From: Pelagibacteraceae bacterium
GTDB taxonomy: Bacteria; Pseudomonadota; Alphaproteobacteria; Pelagibacterales; Pelagibacteraceae
NCBI GenBank assembly: GCA_018402735.1
Contig: JAGYIF010000003.1
Location: 1 to 64,000 of the forward strand
Length of the DNA stretch: 64,000 bases
Reading direction: 5' to 3'
Notes under the pieces: model-generated
What the model saw: the letters and a program-made list of their open reading frames with translations, nothing else
Database searches by the model: none
Told to the model about the DNA's origin: nothing
Program-made: the position numbers and the translations under genes
In this document: positions 27,235 to 36,532 of the stretch, one piece after another
How positions within the stretch are numbered: the stretch's first letter is position 1
Layout of the letters: the number at the start of each line of letters is the position of its first letter

Positions 27235-29515
27235 GAAAGAAATTCATAAAATATTACTAATCGCTATATTATTAATACTAACAACTGATATTAGTTATTC
27301 AAAATTAATTTCTCCAAAAGAAAAGCCATTACAGTTTCAAACATTAGAAAATGACGAGAAAATTATTGAAAAAAAAATTATAAAAGAAAAAAAAATAGTC
27401 AATAATACAAAAGAAATAGTAACTAAAATTACCGATGAACCTAAAAAAATTGAAAAAATTTCTTCTGTTGAGGATTTAAAAAATAATGATTCAAGACCTA
27501 TAGAGAATAATAATAAAATCCCCGAAAATGAAAATAAAGTCGTAGAACAAATTATTCCTCCTTCAAAACCATTACTATTCAGTAAAAATAATGACAAACA
27601 ATTATCTTCTGTTCTCAACTTAAAAGATTTTGAAATTGCAAAAAAAACTTTTGCTCATATAAAAAATAGATCTTGGAAATCAGCTTTTGAGACAGCCAAA
27701 CGCTCTTCAGATAAATTATTGTTAAAAACTGCTAGGTGGATTTATTTGAAAGAGCCCACTAATAGTGCAAGTTTTTATGATTATGTTGAATTTTTAGAAA
27801 ATAATAAAGATTGGCCGAGAATTAACAGATTAAGATATTTAGCCGAACATAGAATAGATTATAAAAATGTTGCGCCAAATGATGTTGTTAATTTTTTTGC
27901 AAACATATCCCCTACAAGTGGATATGGTACTTTAAAATTAGGAGAGGCATATTTAATTAAAGGGGACATAACAAAAGGAATTCCTCTGATCAAAGAGGGT
28001 TTTAAAAATGCATCATTAGATCAAAATGATTTAAAATACATTTCAAGTAAGTTTAAAGATATACTTGGTCCTGAAGATTTTATTGAAAGGGCTAATTTTA
28101 TGGCCTGGGAACAAGAGTATTGGGAACTCAATAGAACTATTCCATATTTACCAAAGGATTATAAAGAATTGTATCATGCACGTTTTTCTCTAATGACAAG
28201 ATCCTATGGTGTGGATAGTGCAATTTCTAAGGTTCCAGCAAAGTTCATAGATGATGTTGGCTTGCAATTTGACAGAATGAAATGGAGAAGAAAAAGAGGA
28301 AGACATGATTCTGCATTAGAAATAATTGAAAAATTTTCGGCTAAGCCTGATCTTTTGGTTAAGCCGGAGCTGTGGATGAAAGAGAAATTTATCATAGCAA
28401 GAAAAAATATTGACGAAAAAAAATATAAAGAAGCGTACGAGCTATTTATAAATCATGGAATTACAAATAAGGAAGATTTAGTTGATGCTGAATGGAATGC
28501 TGGGTGGTTAGCTTTGACATTTTTAAACAAACCTAATGAAGCTGTTAATCATTTTAAAACTATGTATGAATCAGTTAGTTATCCGATAAGTAAGTCAAGA
28601 GGTGCATTTTGGATTGGAAAATCTTTTGACAAAATGAATAACAAAATTGAAGCTGAGAATTGGTATTCGATTGCCAGTAATTACAATACCACTTTTTATG
28701 GGCAGTTAGCGGCTACAAAAATTAATAAAAAAAATATTCAGGTTAAAAATGATTATTTATTAAATGAAGAAAATTATAATAGATTTTTAAAAAGTGAATT
28801 AGCAAGATCTATAATTCTTTTAGCAGAATTAGACCAAACCTCTCTAGCAAAAGATTTAATAAAACATTACGATGATAAAAGTTCAACTCCAGAATTAAGA
28901 ATGTTTTTAGGAACTCTATCTCAGACAATAAATAGACTCGATTATGCAATACAAATAGCAAAAGAAGCCTCGTATGAAGGTATTAATTTACTAGAACTAA
29001 ACTATCCAGTCATTGAAACACCAGAAATCGTTTCGGATACCAAAATTTTAGATCAATCCTTTATATTAGCCCTAATAAGACAAGAAAGTGAATTTGATGC
29101 TTCGGCAAATAGTCATGCGGGAGCAAGAGGTTTGATGCAAATTATGCCGGCAACAGGTAAGTTACTAGGCAAAAAAACTGGTCTTAGCTACAGCCCTGAA
29201 AAATTGACACAGAATGAATTTTTCAATCTACAGCTTGGTTCTTATTACCTAACAGATTTATTTAAAAATTTTGATAATAATATTTATTTAGCATTAGCAG
29301 CATATAATGCTGGTCCACAACGTGTAAATAGATGGATTGCAAAGTTTGGAGATCCTAGAAAAAAAGAAATAGACACTATTGATTTTATCGAACATATACC
29401 TTTTAGTGAAACAAGAAATTACGTTCAAAGAGTAATAGAAAATATAAACGTTTATAAATTCATACTTTCAAAAAAATCTGTTGAAAATAATATAGATAAA
29501 TTGTTGTATAACTAA
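27233..29515 (+). CDS. slt: Soluble lytic murein transglycosylase (Slt70-like)
   Basis: Periplasmic enzyme that cleaves peptidoglycan glycan strands with 1,6-anhydro bond formation. A signal peptide (KILLIAILLILTTDISYS) is followed by a Lys/Glu/Asn-rich linker to about residue 125, then a long alpha-helical superhelix and a C-terminal SLT lysozyme-like domain. The catalytic Glu618 is in ALIRQESEFDASA, followed by GARGLMQIMPATG and LALAAYNAGPQRV. 760 aa. It stands alone on the plus strand, and its stop is 4 nt from that of the convergent TIGR03643 gene. The low-complexity linker is longer than usual. Confidence 0.94.
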   Translation: MKEIHKILLIAILLILTTDISYSKLISPKEKPLQFQTLENDEKIIEKKIIKEKKIVNNTKEIVTKITDEPKKIEKISSVEDLKNNDSRPIENNNKIPENENKVVEQIIPPSKPLLFSKNNDKQLSSVLNLKDFEIAKKTFAHIKNRSWKSAFETAKRSSDKLLLKTARWIYLKEPTNSASFYDYVEFLENNKDWPRINRLRYLAEHRIDYKNVAPNDVVNFFANISPTSGYGTLKLGEAYLIKGDITKGIPLIKEGFKNASLDQNDLKYISSKFKDILGPEDFIERANFMAWEQEYWELNRTIPYLPKDYKELYHARFSLMTRSYGVDSAISKVPAKFIDDVGLQFDRMKWRRKRGRHDSALEIIEKFSAKPDLLVKPELWMKEKFIIARKNIDEKKYKEAYELFINHGITNKEDLVDAEWNAGWLALTFLNKPNEAVNHFKTMYESVSYPISKSRGAFWIGKSFDKMNNKIEAENWYSIASNYNTTFYGQLAATKINKKNIQVKNDYLLNEENYNRFLKSELARSIILLAELDQTSLAKDLIKHYDDKSSTPELRMFLGTLSQTINRLDYAIQIAKEASYEGINLLELNYPVIETPEIVSDTKILDQSFILALIRQESEFDASANSHAGARGLMQIMPATGKLLGKKTGLSYSPEKLTQNEFFNLQLGSYYLTDLFKNFDNNIYLALAAYNAGPQRVNRWIAKFGDPRKKEIDTIDFIEHIPFSETRNYVQRVIENINVYKFILSKKSVENNIDKLLYN

Positions 29516-29519
29516 GAAA

Positions 29520-29807
29520 CTATTCAAATTTTTGTTTAATTTCTTTTCTGGAATATTCAAATTTTTTTCTATGTTTAATAGATTTTTCTCTAACTCTTTT
29601 CCTCCATAATTTAAACGACGATGGAGATAAATTTGATCGCATTACTTTAATTACTTCCGATTCTGCTTTGCCTGTTTTTTCTCTTATTTCTTCAAAGGTA
29701 ATTCTATCAGCCCAAGCAGCCCAAATAATCCAATCTATTGATTGTTCATTTTTTGGTTCCGGATTTTTTGATTTAGTTACTGGACGATCAATTTTGTTTT
29801 TAAGCAT
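29520..29807 (-). CDS. TIGR03643/DUF2805 family protein
   Basis: A 95-aa protein of unknown function. The core IDWIIWAAWADRITFEEIREKTGKAESEVIKVMR and LSPSSFKLWRKRV match the DUF2805/TIGR03643 family, which looks like a small helix-turn-helix-like fold. The tail is very basic (REKSIKHRKKFEYSRKE), suggesting nucleic-acid contact; this is inference only. It overlaps the end of the peroxiredoxin gene by 8 nt and closes the gatCAB-OMT-trhO-prx run. Confidence 0.8.
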   Translation of the reverse strand: MLKNKIDRPVTKSKNPEPKNEQSIDWIIWAAWADRITFEEIREKTGKAESEVIKVMRSNLSPSSFKLWRKRVREKSIKHRKKFEYSRKEIKQKFE

Positions 29808-30282
29808 TTAAAGATTTTAGAAAATTTATCATTGTGCCGGCATCACTCACATCAAATTTTCCATTATCATCTTTAAAAACCTTCACAATTTCTTTATTAA
29901 CTACATACATAGAGTATCTAAAGGATCTCATTCCCATTCCGGCCTCAGATCTATCAGTAAGCATATCCATTCCTTTAGTAAAATCACCGTTACCATCAGG
30001 AATAAAGTTAACTTTTGCAATATTAAAATTATTTTTCCAGACGTTTTGAACAAAGGGATCGTTCATGCTTAAGCAAAACACACCATCAACTCCATGTTTA
30101 ATAATTTCATCATATCTCTCCTCATAGGATGGTAGGTGATAGTCTGAGCATGTTGGCGTAAAAGCTCCAGGTAGAGCAAAAATGACTATTTTTTTATTTG
30201 CAAAAATATCATTCGTATTTTTTGAAACATACTTGCCATCTATTCTATAGATAAAATTTACTTCAGGAACCTTGTTCACCAT
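29800..30282 (-). CDS. Peroxiredoxin, Prx5 (AhpE/hybrid-Prx5-like) family
   Basis: Thiol peroxidase of 160 aa. The peroxidatic Cys45 sits in the Prx5 signature ALPGAFTPTCSDYHLPSYEE, and the conserved Arg region is in DRSEAGMGMRSFRYSMYV. No separate glutaredoxin domain is fused and no obvious resolving cysteine precedes the C-terminus, so it probably relies on an external thiol. Start lies 20 nt inside the end of trhO, suggesting coupled synthesis. It would reduce hydrogen or alkyl peroxides in the cytoplasm. Confidence 0.92.
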   Translation of the reverse strand: MVNKVPEVNFIYRIDGKYVSKNTNDIFANKKIVIFALPGAFTPTCSDYHLPSYEERYDEIIKHGVDGVFCLSMNDPFVQNVWKNNFNIAKVNFIPDGNGDFTKGMDMLTDRSEAGMGMRSFRYSMYVVNKEIVKVFKDDNGKFDVSDAGTMINFLKSLNA

Positions 30283-31165
30283 TATTATTCTCCCTATTTT
30301 TATTATACTCTCTCATAGCAAAACGTTTTTTTTTATCAATTGTTAGTTTGTCAAAGCAATGGTGGCAACTTACACCCTGTTCATATTTGGCAGACTTTTT
30401 ATCATTATTATTTATGGGCATTCTACATCCATAACACATACTATAAGAGCCAGGTTTTGAACCGTGTTTAACCGCAACCCTTTTATCGAAAACGAAGCAC
30501 TCACCTTTCCATAAACTATCTTCTTCTGGAATATTGTTTATATAATTTAATATTCCACCATCTAATTGATAGACATCATCTATACCTTTTTCGTTTAAGT
30601 ATTCTGAAGCCTTTTCGCAACGAATTCCTCCCGTACAAAAAATTGCTAATTTTTTATTATTTTTTGTTATTAAATTATCAAAATAACCTTTGAATTCTCT
30701 AAAATTACTTACGTTAGGATTTTTAGCACCAATAAAAGTTCCAATTTCATATTCAAATGGTTTTCGAATATCAATCAATAAAACATCATCTTTTTTAACA
30801 AAATCATTCCATTCACGTGGAGAAATGTGCTTACCTTTTCTTTCTAAAATTTTTTTATCTAAAGGAACGACTTCTTTTTTTATTTTAACCTTAGGCCTTT
30901 CAAATGGTGAAAAAATAGATTTAGATAAATTATTAGAATCAAATTGATTAAATTCAAAAACTGAAAAAATGAAATTACTAAATTCAGGAACAAAACCATT
31001 AATACCTGAAATTGTTCCATTAATACCTTCGGGTGATAAAATGATTGTTCCTTTTAATTTATTATCAATTAAAAATTTTTTAAGAATAATTTGATATTTA
31101 ATTAAATTTTTTAAAACAATAAACTTATAAAAACTTATGATCTCGAAGTTTGTTTTTTTTTGCAT
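30263..31165 (-). CDS. trhO: tRNA U34 hydroxylase TrhO (rhodanese-domain protein)
   Basis: Rhodanese-type protein of the YceA/TrhO family, which uses oxygen to convert U34 of certain tRNAs to 5-hydroxyuridine. An N-terminal domain (KGTIILSPEGINGTISG near 38) precedes the rhodanese domain with the active-site loop AIFCTGGIRCEKAS (Cys177, Cys183). The C-terminal region has paired cysteines (MCYGCRMP, SCHHCF) that look zinc-binding. 300 aa. It overlaps the O-methyltransferase gene upstream by 31 nt and the peroxiredoxin downstream by 20 nt. No later start preserves the N-terminal fold, so the overlap is real. Confidence 0.92.
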   Translation of the reverse strand: MQKKTNFEIISFYKFIVLKNLIKYQIILKKFLIDNKLKGTIILSPEGINGTISGINGFVPEFSNFIFSVFEFNQFDSNNLSKSIFSPFERPKVKIKKEVVPLDKKILERKGKHISPREWNDFVKKDDVLLIDIRKPFEYEIGTFIGAKNPNVSNFREFKGYFDNLITKNNKKLAIFCTGGIRCEKASEYLNEKGIDDVYQLDGGILNYINNIPEEDSLWKGECFVFDKRVAVKHGSKPGSYSMCYGCRMPINNNDKKSAKYEQGVSCHHCFDKLTIDKKKRFAMREYNKNRENNNGEQGS

Positions 31166-31806
31166 AAAGTCATTCCATCGCCTATGGAAATCATTGTTGT
31201 TGTAATTCTTTTATCATTTTTTATATAGTTATTAAACTCTCTTATCGCTTTTGTTTTGCTATCGTTAATAGATTGATCAAAAACCTTTCCCTTCCAGAGA
31301 ACATTATCAAAAACTATCAGGCCATTGTCTGCCAACAAGTTCAAACAAGTCTCAAAGTAATACTTATAACTAGATTTGTCTGCATCGATAAAAATAAAAT
31401 CAAAGATTTTTTGTTCGTTTATCAAATTTTGTAAAACAATTTTCGCATCTCCATTTATTAAAGAAATTTTATTCGCATAAGGAGTACTTTTCCAAAAGTT
31501 AGCTGCTATAGAAGTTGTTTTAATATCTTTATCTACTGAGGTAACATGACCGCTATCGCCGACGGCAATTGCCATAGCTAATGTGCTATAGCCCATAAAG
31601 GTACCAAGCTCTAAAATATTTTTATAGTTTCCTATTTTAATTAAAAAACTTAAAAAAGAAGATTGCTCAGGAGTAACTTGCATATTTGCAATATTTCCAA
31701 AAGTTTTATATGACAATTCTCTTAAATCTTTTTGCTCTTTTGTTTCGGAATTATTTTTAAATAAATATTCAATTAATGAAATATTTTCGTTAATATTTTT
31801 AAACAC
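31135..31806 (-). CDS. Class I SAM-dependent O-methyltransferase (Methyltransf_3; candidate TrmR-like)
   Basis: 223 aa with the SAM-binding motif ILELGTFMGYSTLAMA near 64-79 and metal-site acids typical of cation-dependent O-methyltransferases: D141 and D143 in FIDADKSSY and D167-N168 in VFDNVLWKG. It ends MISIGDGMTLCKKK. The same fold and size include catechol/caffeoyl-CoA methyltransferases and the tRNA 5-hydroxyuridine methyltransferase TrmR (YrrM) of Bacillus. The 31-nt overlap with trhO, whose product is 5-hydroxyuridine in tRNA, makes a TrmR-like role attractive, but this is inference. The gene starts 3 nt after gatB. Confidence 0.85.
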   Translation of the reverse strand: MFKNINENISLIEYLFKNNSETKEQKDLRELSYKTFGNIANMQVTPEQSSFLSFLIKIGNYKNILELGTFMGYSTLAMAIAVGDSGHVTSVDKDIKTTSIAANFWKSTPYANKISLINGDAKIVLQNLINEQKIFDFIFIDADKSSYKYYFETCLNLLADNGLIVFDNVLWKGKVFDQSINDSKTKAIREFNNYIKNDKRITTTMISIGDGMTLCKKKQTSRS

Positions 31807-31809
31807 TGC

Positions 31810-33288
31810 CTATTTTAACTTCTTTGAGAGAATGTTGTTTATTAACTGAGGATTTCCTTTGCCAGCAGTATCTTTCATCGCTTGGCCAACAAAGAAACTA
31901 AATAATTTAATTTTTCCGGATTTGTATTCAATAACTTTATCTTGATTATTTTTAATAATATTATCTATTATTATTTCTAGTTCTTTTGGATCTGATTGTT
32001 GTTTAAGACCACTTTTTTCAATAATAACTTCTGGATTCTCGTTTCTTTGAACCATTTGTTCAAAAACTGTTTTTGCTATTTTCCCAGAAATAGTACCATT
32101 TTTGATTAAGTTAATTAGTTTTGAAAGATTGACGGCTGATACTGGTGAGTCTTTAATCTCTTTTCCTTCCTTATTTAGAATTCCAAATAACTCTACTATC
32201 ATCCAGTTAGCTGCCAATTTGTAATCAGAATTTTTAGCAACATCTTCATAATAATCCGAAATATCTTTTTCAGAGATTATTATACTAGCGTCGTAAGAAG
32301 AAAGACCAAAATCATTCATTAATCTATGTTTTTTTTCATCTGGTAATTCCGGTAAAGTTTTTTTTATATTTTCAATAAATTCTGAGTCTAATACTAAAGG
32401 AAGCAAATCTGGATCTGGAAAATATCTATAATCATGAGCATCTTCTTTGCTTCTCATAGATCTGGTTTCGTTTTTTTTTGTATCATAAAGTCTTGTTTCT
32501 TGATTGATTGTGCCTCCATCCTCAATAATGTCTATTTGTCTTTTAGCTTCATATTCTATTGCCTGCTGCATAAATTTAATTGAGTTTACATTCTTAATTT
32601 CGCATCTTGTTCCAAGTTGTTGAGATCCCTGTTTTCTAACTGAAACATTTACATCTGCTCTCAAAGAACCCTCATCCATATTTCCATCGCAAGTATTTAA
32701 ATACCTCATAATAGATCTTAATTTTTTTACATACTGCCCTACTTCTTCTGGTGATCTTAGATCAGGCTTACCTACAATTTCCATTAAAGCTATTCCTGAT
32801 CTGTTTAAATCAACAAAAGAATTTTCTGGATCCTGATCATGCAAACTTTTACCGGCATCCTGTTCTAAGTGTAGTCTTTCTATACCAACAACTTTTGTTC
32901 CATATGGCATATCTAAAACAATTTCACCTTCTCCTACGATAGGAAATTTAAATTGAGAAATTTGATATCCTTGTGGCAAATCTGCATAAAAATAATTTTT
33001 TCTATCAAATTTTGAAAATCTATTAATTTTTGCTTTTAAGCCAAGACCTGTTTTTACAGCCTGCTCAATACAAAATTTATTTATAACCGGTAGCATTCCA
33101 GGCATGGCTGCATCCACTAAACTAACTTGAGTATTAGGGTCCGATCCAAATTTTGTTGATGATCCGGAAAATAATTTAGCTCTAGATGTTACTTGAGCGT
33201 GAACTTCTAGCCCAATTATAACCTCCCACTTTCCTGTTTTTCCATCCAAATAGTAATCAAATTTATTATCAGCCATTACATCCACCAA
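31810..33288 (-). CDS. gatB: Aspartyl/glutamyl-tRNA amidotransferase subunit B
   Basis: Kinase/transamidase subunit of GatCAB, which corrects Glu-tRNA-Gln (and Asp-tRNA-Asn) to the amide form. The signature [13 protein letters not shown] is at the start, with [13 protein letters not shown] and [19 protein letters not shown] further on, and a YqeY-like helical tail at the C-terminus. 492 aa. The ORF overlaps gatA by 13 nt; ATG at codon 5 (33276) is an alternative start. The presence of GatCAB implies that GlnRS or AsnRS is missing in this organism. Confidence 0.97.
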   Translation of the reverse strand: MVDVMADNKFDYYLDGKTGKWEVIIGLEVHAQVTSRAKLFSGSSTKFGSDPNTQVSLVDAAMPGMLPVINKFCIEQAVKTGLGLKAKINRFSKFDRKNYFYADLPQGYQISQFKFPIVGEGEIVLDMPYGTKVVGIERLHLEQDAGKSLHDQDPENSFVDLNRSGIALMEIVGKPDLRSPEEVGQYVKKLRSIMRYLNTCDGNMDEGSLRADVNVSVRKQGSQQLGTRCEIKNVNSIKFMQQAIEYEAKRQIDIIEDGGTINQETRLYDTKKNETRSMRSKEDAHDYRYFPDPDLLPLVLDSEFIENIKKTLPELPDEKKHRLMNDFGLSSYDASIIISEKDISDYYEDVAKNSDYKLAANWMIVELFGILNKEGKEIKDSPVSAVNLSKLINLIKNGTISGKIAKTVFEQMVQRNENPEVIIEKSGLKQQSDPKELEIIIDNIIKNNQDKVIEYKSGKIKLFSFFVGQAMKDTAGKGNPQLINNILSKKLK

Positions 33289-34739
33289 TCTTTAACTTGT
33301 GATTTAAAACCTATTTTTTCCTCTAGTGCATAAGCAGAATTTAAAACTGTTTGTTCATCAAAAGGTTTCCCAATAATCTGAAGACCCAATGGTAATCCTG
33401 ACTGGTCAAATCCAGCTGGGATAGAGATTGCTGGTAATCCCGCTAGATTTATAGGTACAGTGAAAACATCGTTTAAATACATTGAAATTGGATCATCTTT
33501 TTTTTCACCAATTTTAAAAGCAGACGAAGGTGCTGTGGGTGTTAAAATTGCATCTACATCTTTAAATACTAAATCAAAATCATTTTTTATCAATCTCCTA
33601 ACTTGCTGCGCTTTAAGATAATAAGCATCATAATAACCAGATGACAAAACATATGTACCGATCATAATTCTTCTTTTTACCTCGTTACCAAATCCAAGTG
33701 ACCTGGTATTTTCATACATTTCATTTAAATCTTTACCAGACGCTCTAAATCCATATCTTACTCCATCATACCTAGCTAAATTTGAAGATGCTTCTGCTGG
33801 AGCTATTATATAGTAAGTTGGTAGTGCGTATTTTGTGTGTGGAAGTGAAATGTCTTTAATAATTGCACCCGATTCTTTCATCCATGAAATACCTTTATCC
33901 CAAAGATCTTGTATTTCTTTTGGCATATCGTCTACAATATATTCCTTAGGTATGCCTATTTTTAATCCTTTAATATTTCTATTTAAATTTTTTAAAAATT
34001 CTTCTTTTTTAGTATTAGCTGAAGTAGAATCTTTTTCATCGAAACCAGAAATGGCATCAAGCATCAAAGCACAATCGGAAACATTTTTCGTCATAGGTCC
34101 TGCTTGGTCTAATGAAGAAGCAAAAGCTACAATTCCCCATCTTGAACATCTACCGTAGGTTGGTTTCAAACCAACAATACCTGTAAACGCAGCAGGTTGT
34201 CTTATTGAACCTCCGGTATCCGTTCCAACAGTTGCTACAGTTAAGTCTGCGGCAACAGCTGCTGAACATCCTCCAGAAGATCCTCCTGGAACTATGTTTT
34301 CATCATTTACTTTATATGGATTAATAACATTGCCAAATGCGCTGGTTTCATTAGACGAGCCCATTGCAAACTCATCGCAATTTAATTTTCCTAAAAGAAC
34401 AGCTCCCCTTTCCCATAATTTAGAAGTTACGGTAGATTCGTATGTAGGCACAAATCCCTTTAAAATCTTACTAGAAGCTGTTGTTTCTACATTTTTTGTA
34501 CAAAACAAATCTTTAACCGCAATAGGAGCTCCGGACAAAATACCTTCTTTAAGATTATTATCGTCAATTTTTTTTGCAAAACTAATTGCTTGCTCCAGAG
34601 TTTCGGTAACAAAAGTATTTAATTTTTTTGATTTTACAATTCTATTAACATAATCACTACAGGCATCTAATGCTGAAATCTCTTTAGATTTAATTTTGCT
34701 AACTAAATTAACAAGTGTTAATTTTGTAATTTCTCCCAT
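33276..34739 (-). CDS. gatA: Aspartyl/glutamyl-tRNA amidotransferase subunit A
   Basis: Amidase-signature subunit that releases ammonia from glutamine. The Ser-cisSer-Lys triad region is visible: [37 protein letters not shown], with the catalytic Lys in [11 protein letters not shown] near residue 70. 487 aa. The gatC-gatA-gatB order is kept, with 3 nt after gatC and an overlap with gatB, so the three subunits are made from one message. Confidence 0.97.
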   Translation of the reverse strand: MGEITKLTLVNLVSKIKSKEISALDACSDYVNRIVKSKKLNTFVTETLEQAISFAKKIDDNNLKEGILSGAPIAVKDLFCTKNVETTASSKILKGFVPTYESTVTSKLWERGAVLLGKLNCDEFAMGSSNETSAFGNVINPYKVNDENIVPGGSSGGCSAAVAADLTVATVGTDTGGSIRQPAAFTGIVGLKPTYGRCSRWGIVAFASSLDQAGPMTKNVSDCALMLDAISGFDEKDSTSANTKKEEFLKNLNRNIKGLKIGIPKEYIVDDMPKEIQDLWDKGISWMKESGAIIKDISLPHTKYALPTYYIIAPAEASSNLARYDGVRYGFRASGKDLNEMYENTRSLGFGNEVKRRIMIGTYVLSSGYYDAYYLKAQQVRRLIKNDFDLVFKDVDAILTPTAPSSAFKIGEKKDDPISMYLNDVFTVPINLAGLPAISIPAGFDQSGLPLGLQIIGKPFDEQTVLNSAYALEEKIGFKSQVKDWWM

Positions 34740-34742
34740 ATG

Positions 34743-35030
34743 CTATTCAATAATTTTTGGTACAACGAAATAATTTTCGTTTTTAACGGGTGAATTTTGC
34801 AAAATATCTTTCTTTTCATTAATTTTTTTTTCAACATCATCCCTTTGATATAATTTTTGATCAACTACCGACGACAAGGGTTCGGTATTAGAGATATTCA
34901 ATTCATTTAGCTGTTCTACGAATTTCAAAATAGAATTCAGATCTTTTATCATGGAATTCTCAAATTCTTCATTTGAAGCTATCCTTGATAGTTTGGAAAT
35001 TTTCTTTACTGTTTCTTTATTAATTGTCAT
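34743..35030 (-). CDS. gatC: Aspartyl/glutamyl-tRNA amidotransferase subunit C
   Basis: Small clamp subunit that wraps around GatA and contacts GatB. From ATG at 35030 the protein is 95 aa, starting MTINKETVKKISKLSRIA, exactly where the family's N-terminal helix begins. EQLNELNISNTEPLSSV is the conserved middle. The ORF-track start at 35063 adds 11 residues unrelated to the family and leaves only 4 nt to the divergent ruvX gene, so the shorter form is preferred. First gene of the gatCAB-OMT-trhO-prx run. Confidence 0.92.
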   Translation of the reverse strand: MTINKETVKKISKLSRIASNEEFENSMIKDLNSILKFVEQLNELNISNTEPLSSVVDQKLYQRDDVEKKINEKKDILQNSPVKNENYFVVPKIIE

Positions 35031-35067
35031 TAGACTAGATGAAAAATTAGGGTAAATTAACATTTTA

Positions 35068-35541
35068 ATGAAAACTTACAACCTTTTAGAAAATTCTGAG
35101 TTTACAAAACAAGTGGGCGAGAGCTCTCGCTTATTAGGTATTGATCCTGGTAAAAGAAATGTAGGAATATCCGTTTGCGATCCAGCTCACTTAGTTGCAA
35201 CTCCTTATGAAACTATTCATATAGAAAAACTAAGTGATCTAATAAACGGATTAAACAAAATTATTTTAGAAAATAATATTAAGGGCATGGTAGTTGGTCA
35301 CCCCATAAATATGGATGGTTCAGAAGGTGCCCGCTCACAATCAACTAAAGATTTTGTAAAAAATATTCTTAAATATATCAATTTACCAATTACACTTTGG
35401 GACGAAAGACTTTCGACTGAAGGAGCTTTTAGAGGAATGGAGGCTTTAAATTCTAATAGTTCTTCAAAAAAAGAAAAATTGGATGAGAATTCAGCTGCTT
35501 TTATTCTTCAAGGCTTTATAGATTTTATGAGAAAGAAATAA
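35068..35541 (+). CDS. ruvX: Putative pre-16S rRNA nuclease YqgF/RuvX
   Basis: RNase H-fold protein of 157 aa. The core shows RLLGIDPGKRNVGISVCD with the first catalytic Asp, MVVGHPINMDGSEG, and WDERLSTEGAFRGM with a second acidic site. In E. coli the homologue trims the 5' end of pre-16S rRNA; a Holliday-junction resolvase role was proposed earlier. About 15 extra residues precede the usual start. It is divergent from gatC and lies 40 nt ahead of pyrB. Confidence 0.92.
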   Translation: MKTYNLLENSEFTKQVGESSRLLGIDPGKRNVGISVCDPAHLVATPYETIHIEKLSDLINGLNKIILENNIKGMVVGHPINMDGSEGARSQSTKDFVKNILKYINLPITLWDERLSTEGAFRGMEALNSNSSSKKEKLDENSAAFILQGFIDFMRKK

Positions 35542-35556
35542 CTTGCTATAAGATCT

Positions 35557-35579
35557 AAATCAGCCTATAGACCTGATTT
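35557..35579 (+). promoter_or_regulatory. Hairpin directly before the pyrB start codon
   Basis: AAATCAG (35557-35563) and CTGATTT (35573-35579) form a perfect 7-bp stem with a 9-nt loop, ending 2 nt before the pyrB ATG. It occupies the place of a ribosome site and could reduce translation, act as a terminator after ruvX, or be chance. No Shine-Dalgarno sequence is seen for pyrB. Confidence 0.3.
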
Positions 35580-35581
35580 TA

Positions 35582-36532
35582 ATGGCAATAAATCTAAAAT
35601 CAGCTGTTAAATTCACTCACAAACACTTATTAGGTATTCAATATTTATCCATTCCAGAAGTTAATCTAATCCTGGATGAGTCTTTAGCTTTTGTAGAGTT
35701 AAATAGACAAGAAAATAAAAAATTAAAAATATTAAACGGAAAAACTCAAATCAACTTATTTTTTGAAAACTCTACAAGAACCTTAAGCTCTTTTGAGCTT
35801 GCAGGTAAAAGACTTGGCGCAGATGTCATGAACATGAATGTAGCCCACTCATCAATTAAAAAAGGTGAAACATTAATTGATACGGCAATGACACTAAATG
35901 CCATGCATCCTGATATATTAGTAATAAGGCATCAGGACTCTGGAGCGGCAAACTTATTATCTCAAAAAGTTAATTGCTCAGTCATTAATGCTGGAGATGG
36001 AACGAGAGAACATCCTACACAAGCATTACTGGATGCTATGACAATAAAAATGAAAAAAGGAAAAATTGAAGGATTAAGAGTTGCGATCTGTGGTGACATA
36101 ATGCATTCGAGAGTGGCTCGTTCTAACATTTATTTACTTAACATGCTTGGAGCTGAAGTCAGAGTTATTGGACCATCTACTTTAATGCCGAAATATATAG
36201 AATCTTTTGGAGTTAAAGCATTTACAGATATGGAAAAAGGATTGGAGGGTTCTGATATTATTATGATGTTAAGAATGCAAACCGAAAGGATGGATGGTTC
36301 TTATGTTCCCTCTACAAGAGAATATTATGAATTTTTTGCTTTAGATTATAAAAAAATTAAAAATGCTAAAGCAGATGCTTTGATTATGCATCCTGGTCCT
36401 ATGAATAGAGGAATTGAAATAGACACTAGTTTAGCTGATGACATTAATAGAAGTATTATTATTCAACAAGTGGAAATGGGTGTTGCTGTTCGTATGGCTG
36501 TTCTTAAAATTTTAATGGAAAATACAAAATGA
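35582..36532 (+). CDS. pyrB: Aspartate carbamoyltransferase, catalytic subunit
   Basis: Forms carbamoyl-aspartate, the committed step of pyrimidine synthesis. The carbamoyl-phosphate motif [20 protein letters not shown] is intact. [17 protein letters not shown] and [11 protein letters not shown] are the other active-site segments. 316 aa. No regulatory subunit gene pyrI follows. Instead the next gene, overlapping by 4 nt, is a metal-site-deficient DHOase homologue of the kind that forms complexes with PyrB in other bacteria. Confidence 0.97.
   Translation: MAINLKSAVKFTHKHLLGIQYLSIPEVNLILDESLAFVELNRQENKKLKILNGKTQINLFFENSTRTLSSFELAGKRLGADVMNMNVAHSSIKKGETLIDTAMTLNAMHPDILVIRHQDSGAANLLSQKVNCSVINAGDGTREHPTQALLDAMTIKMKKGKIEGLRVAICGDIMHSRVARSNIYLLNMLGAEVRVIGPSTLMPKYIESFGVKAFTDMEKGLEGSDIIMMLRMQTERMDGSYVPSTREYYEFFALDYKKIKNAKADALIMHPGPMNRGIEIDTSLADDINRSIIIQQVEMGVAVRMAVLKILMENTK

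Noticed and set aside
34743-35063. Longer gatC start at 35063
   Set aside because: Adds 11 residues outside the family alignment and leaves 4 nt to the divergent ruvX start; ATG at 35030 fits better.
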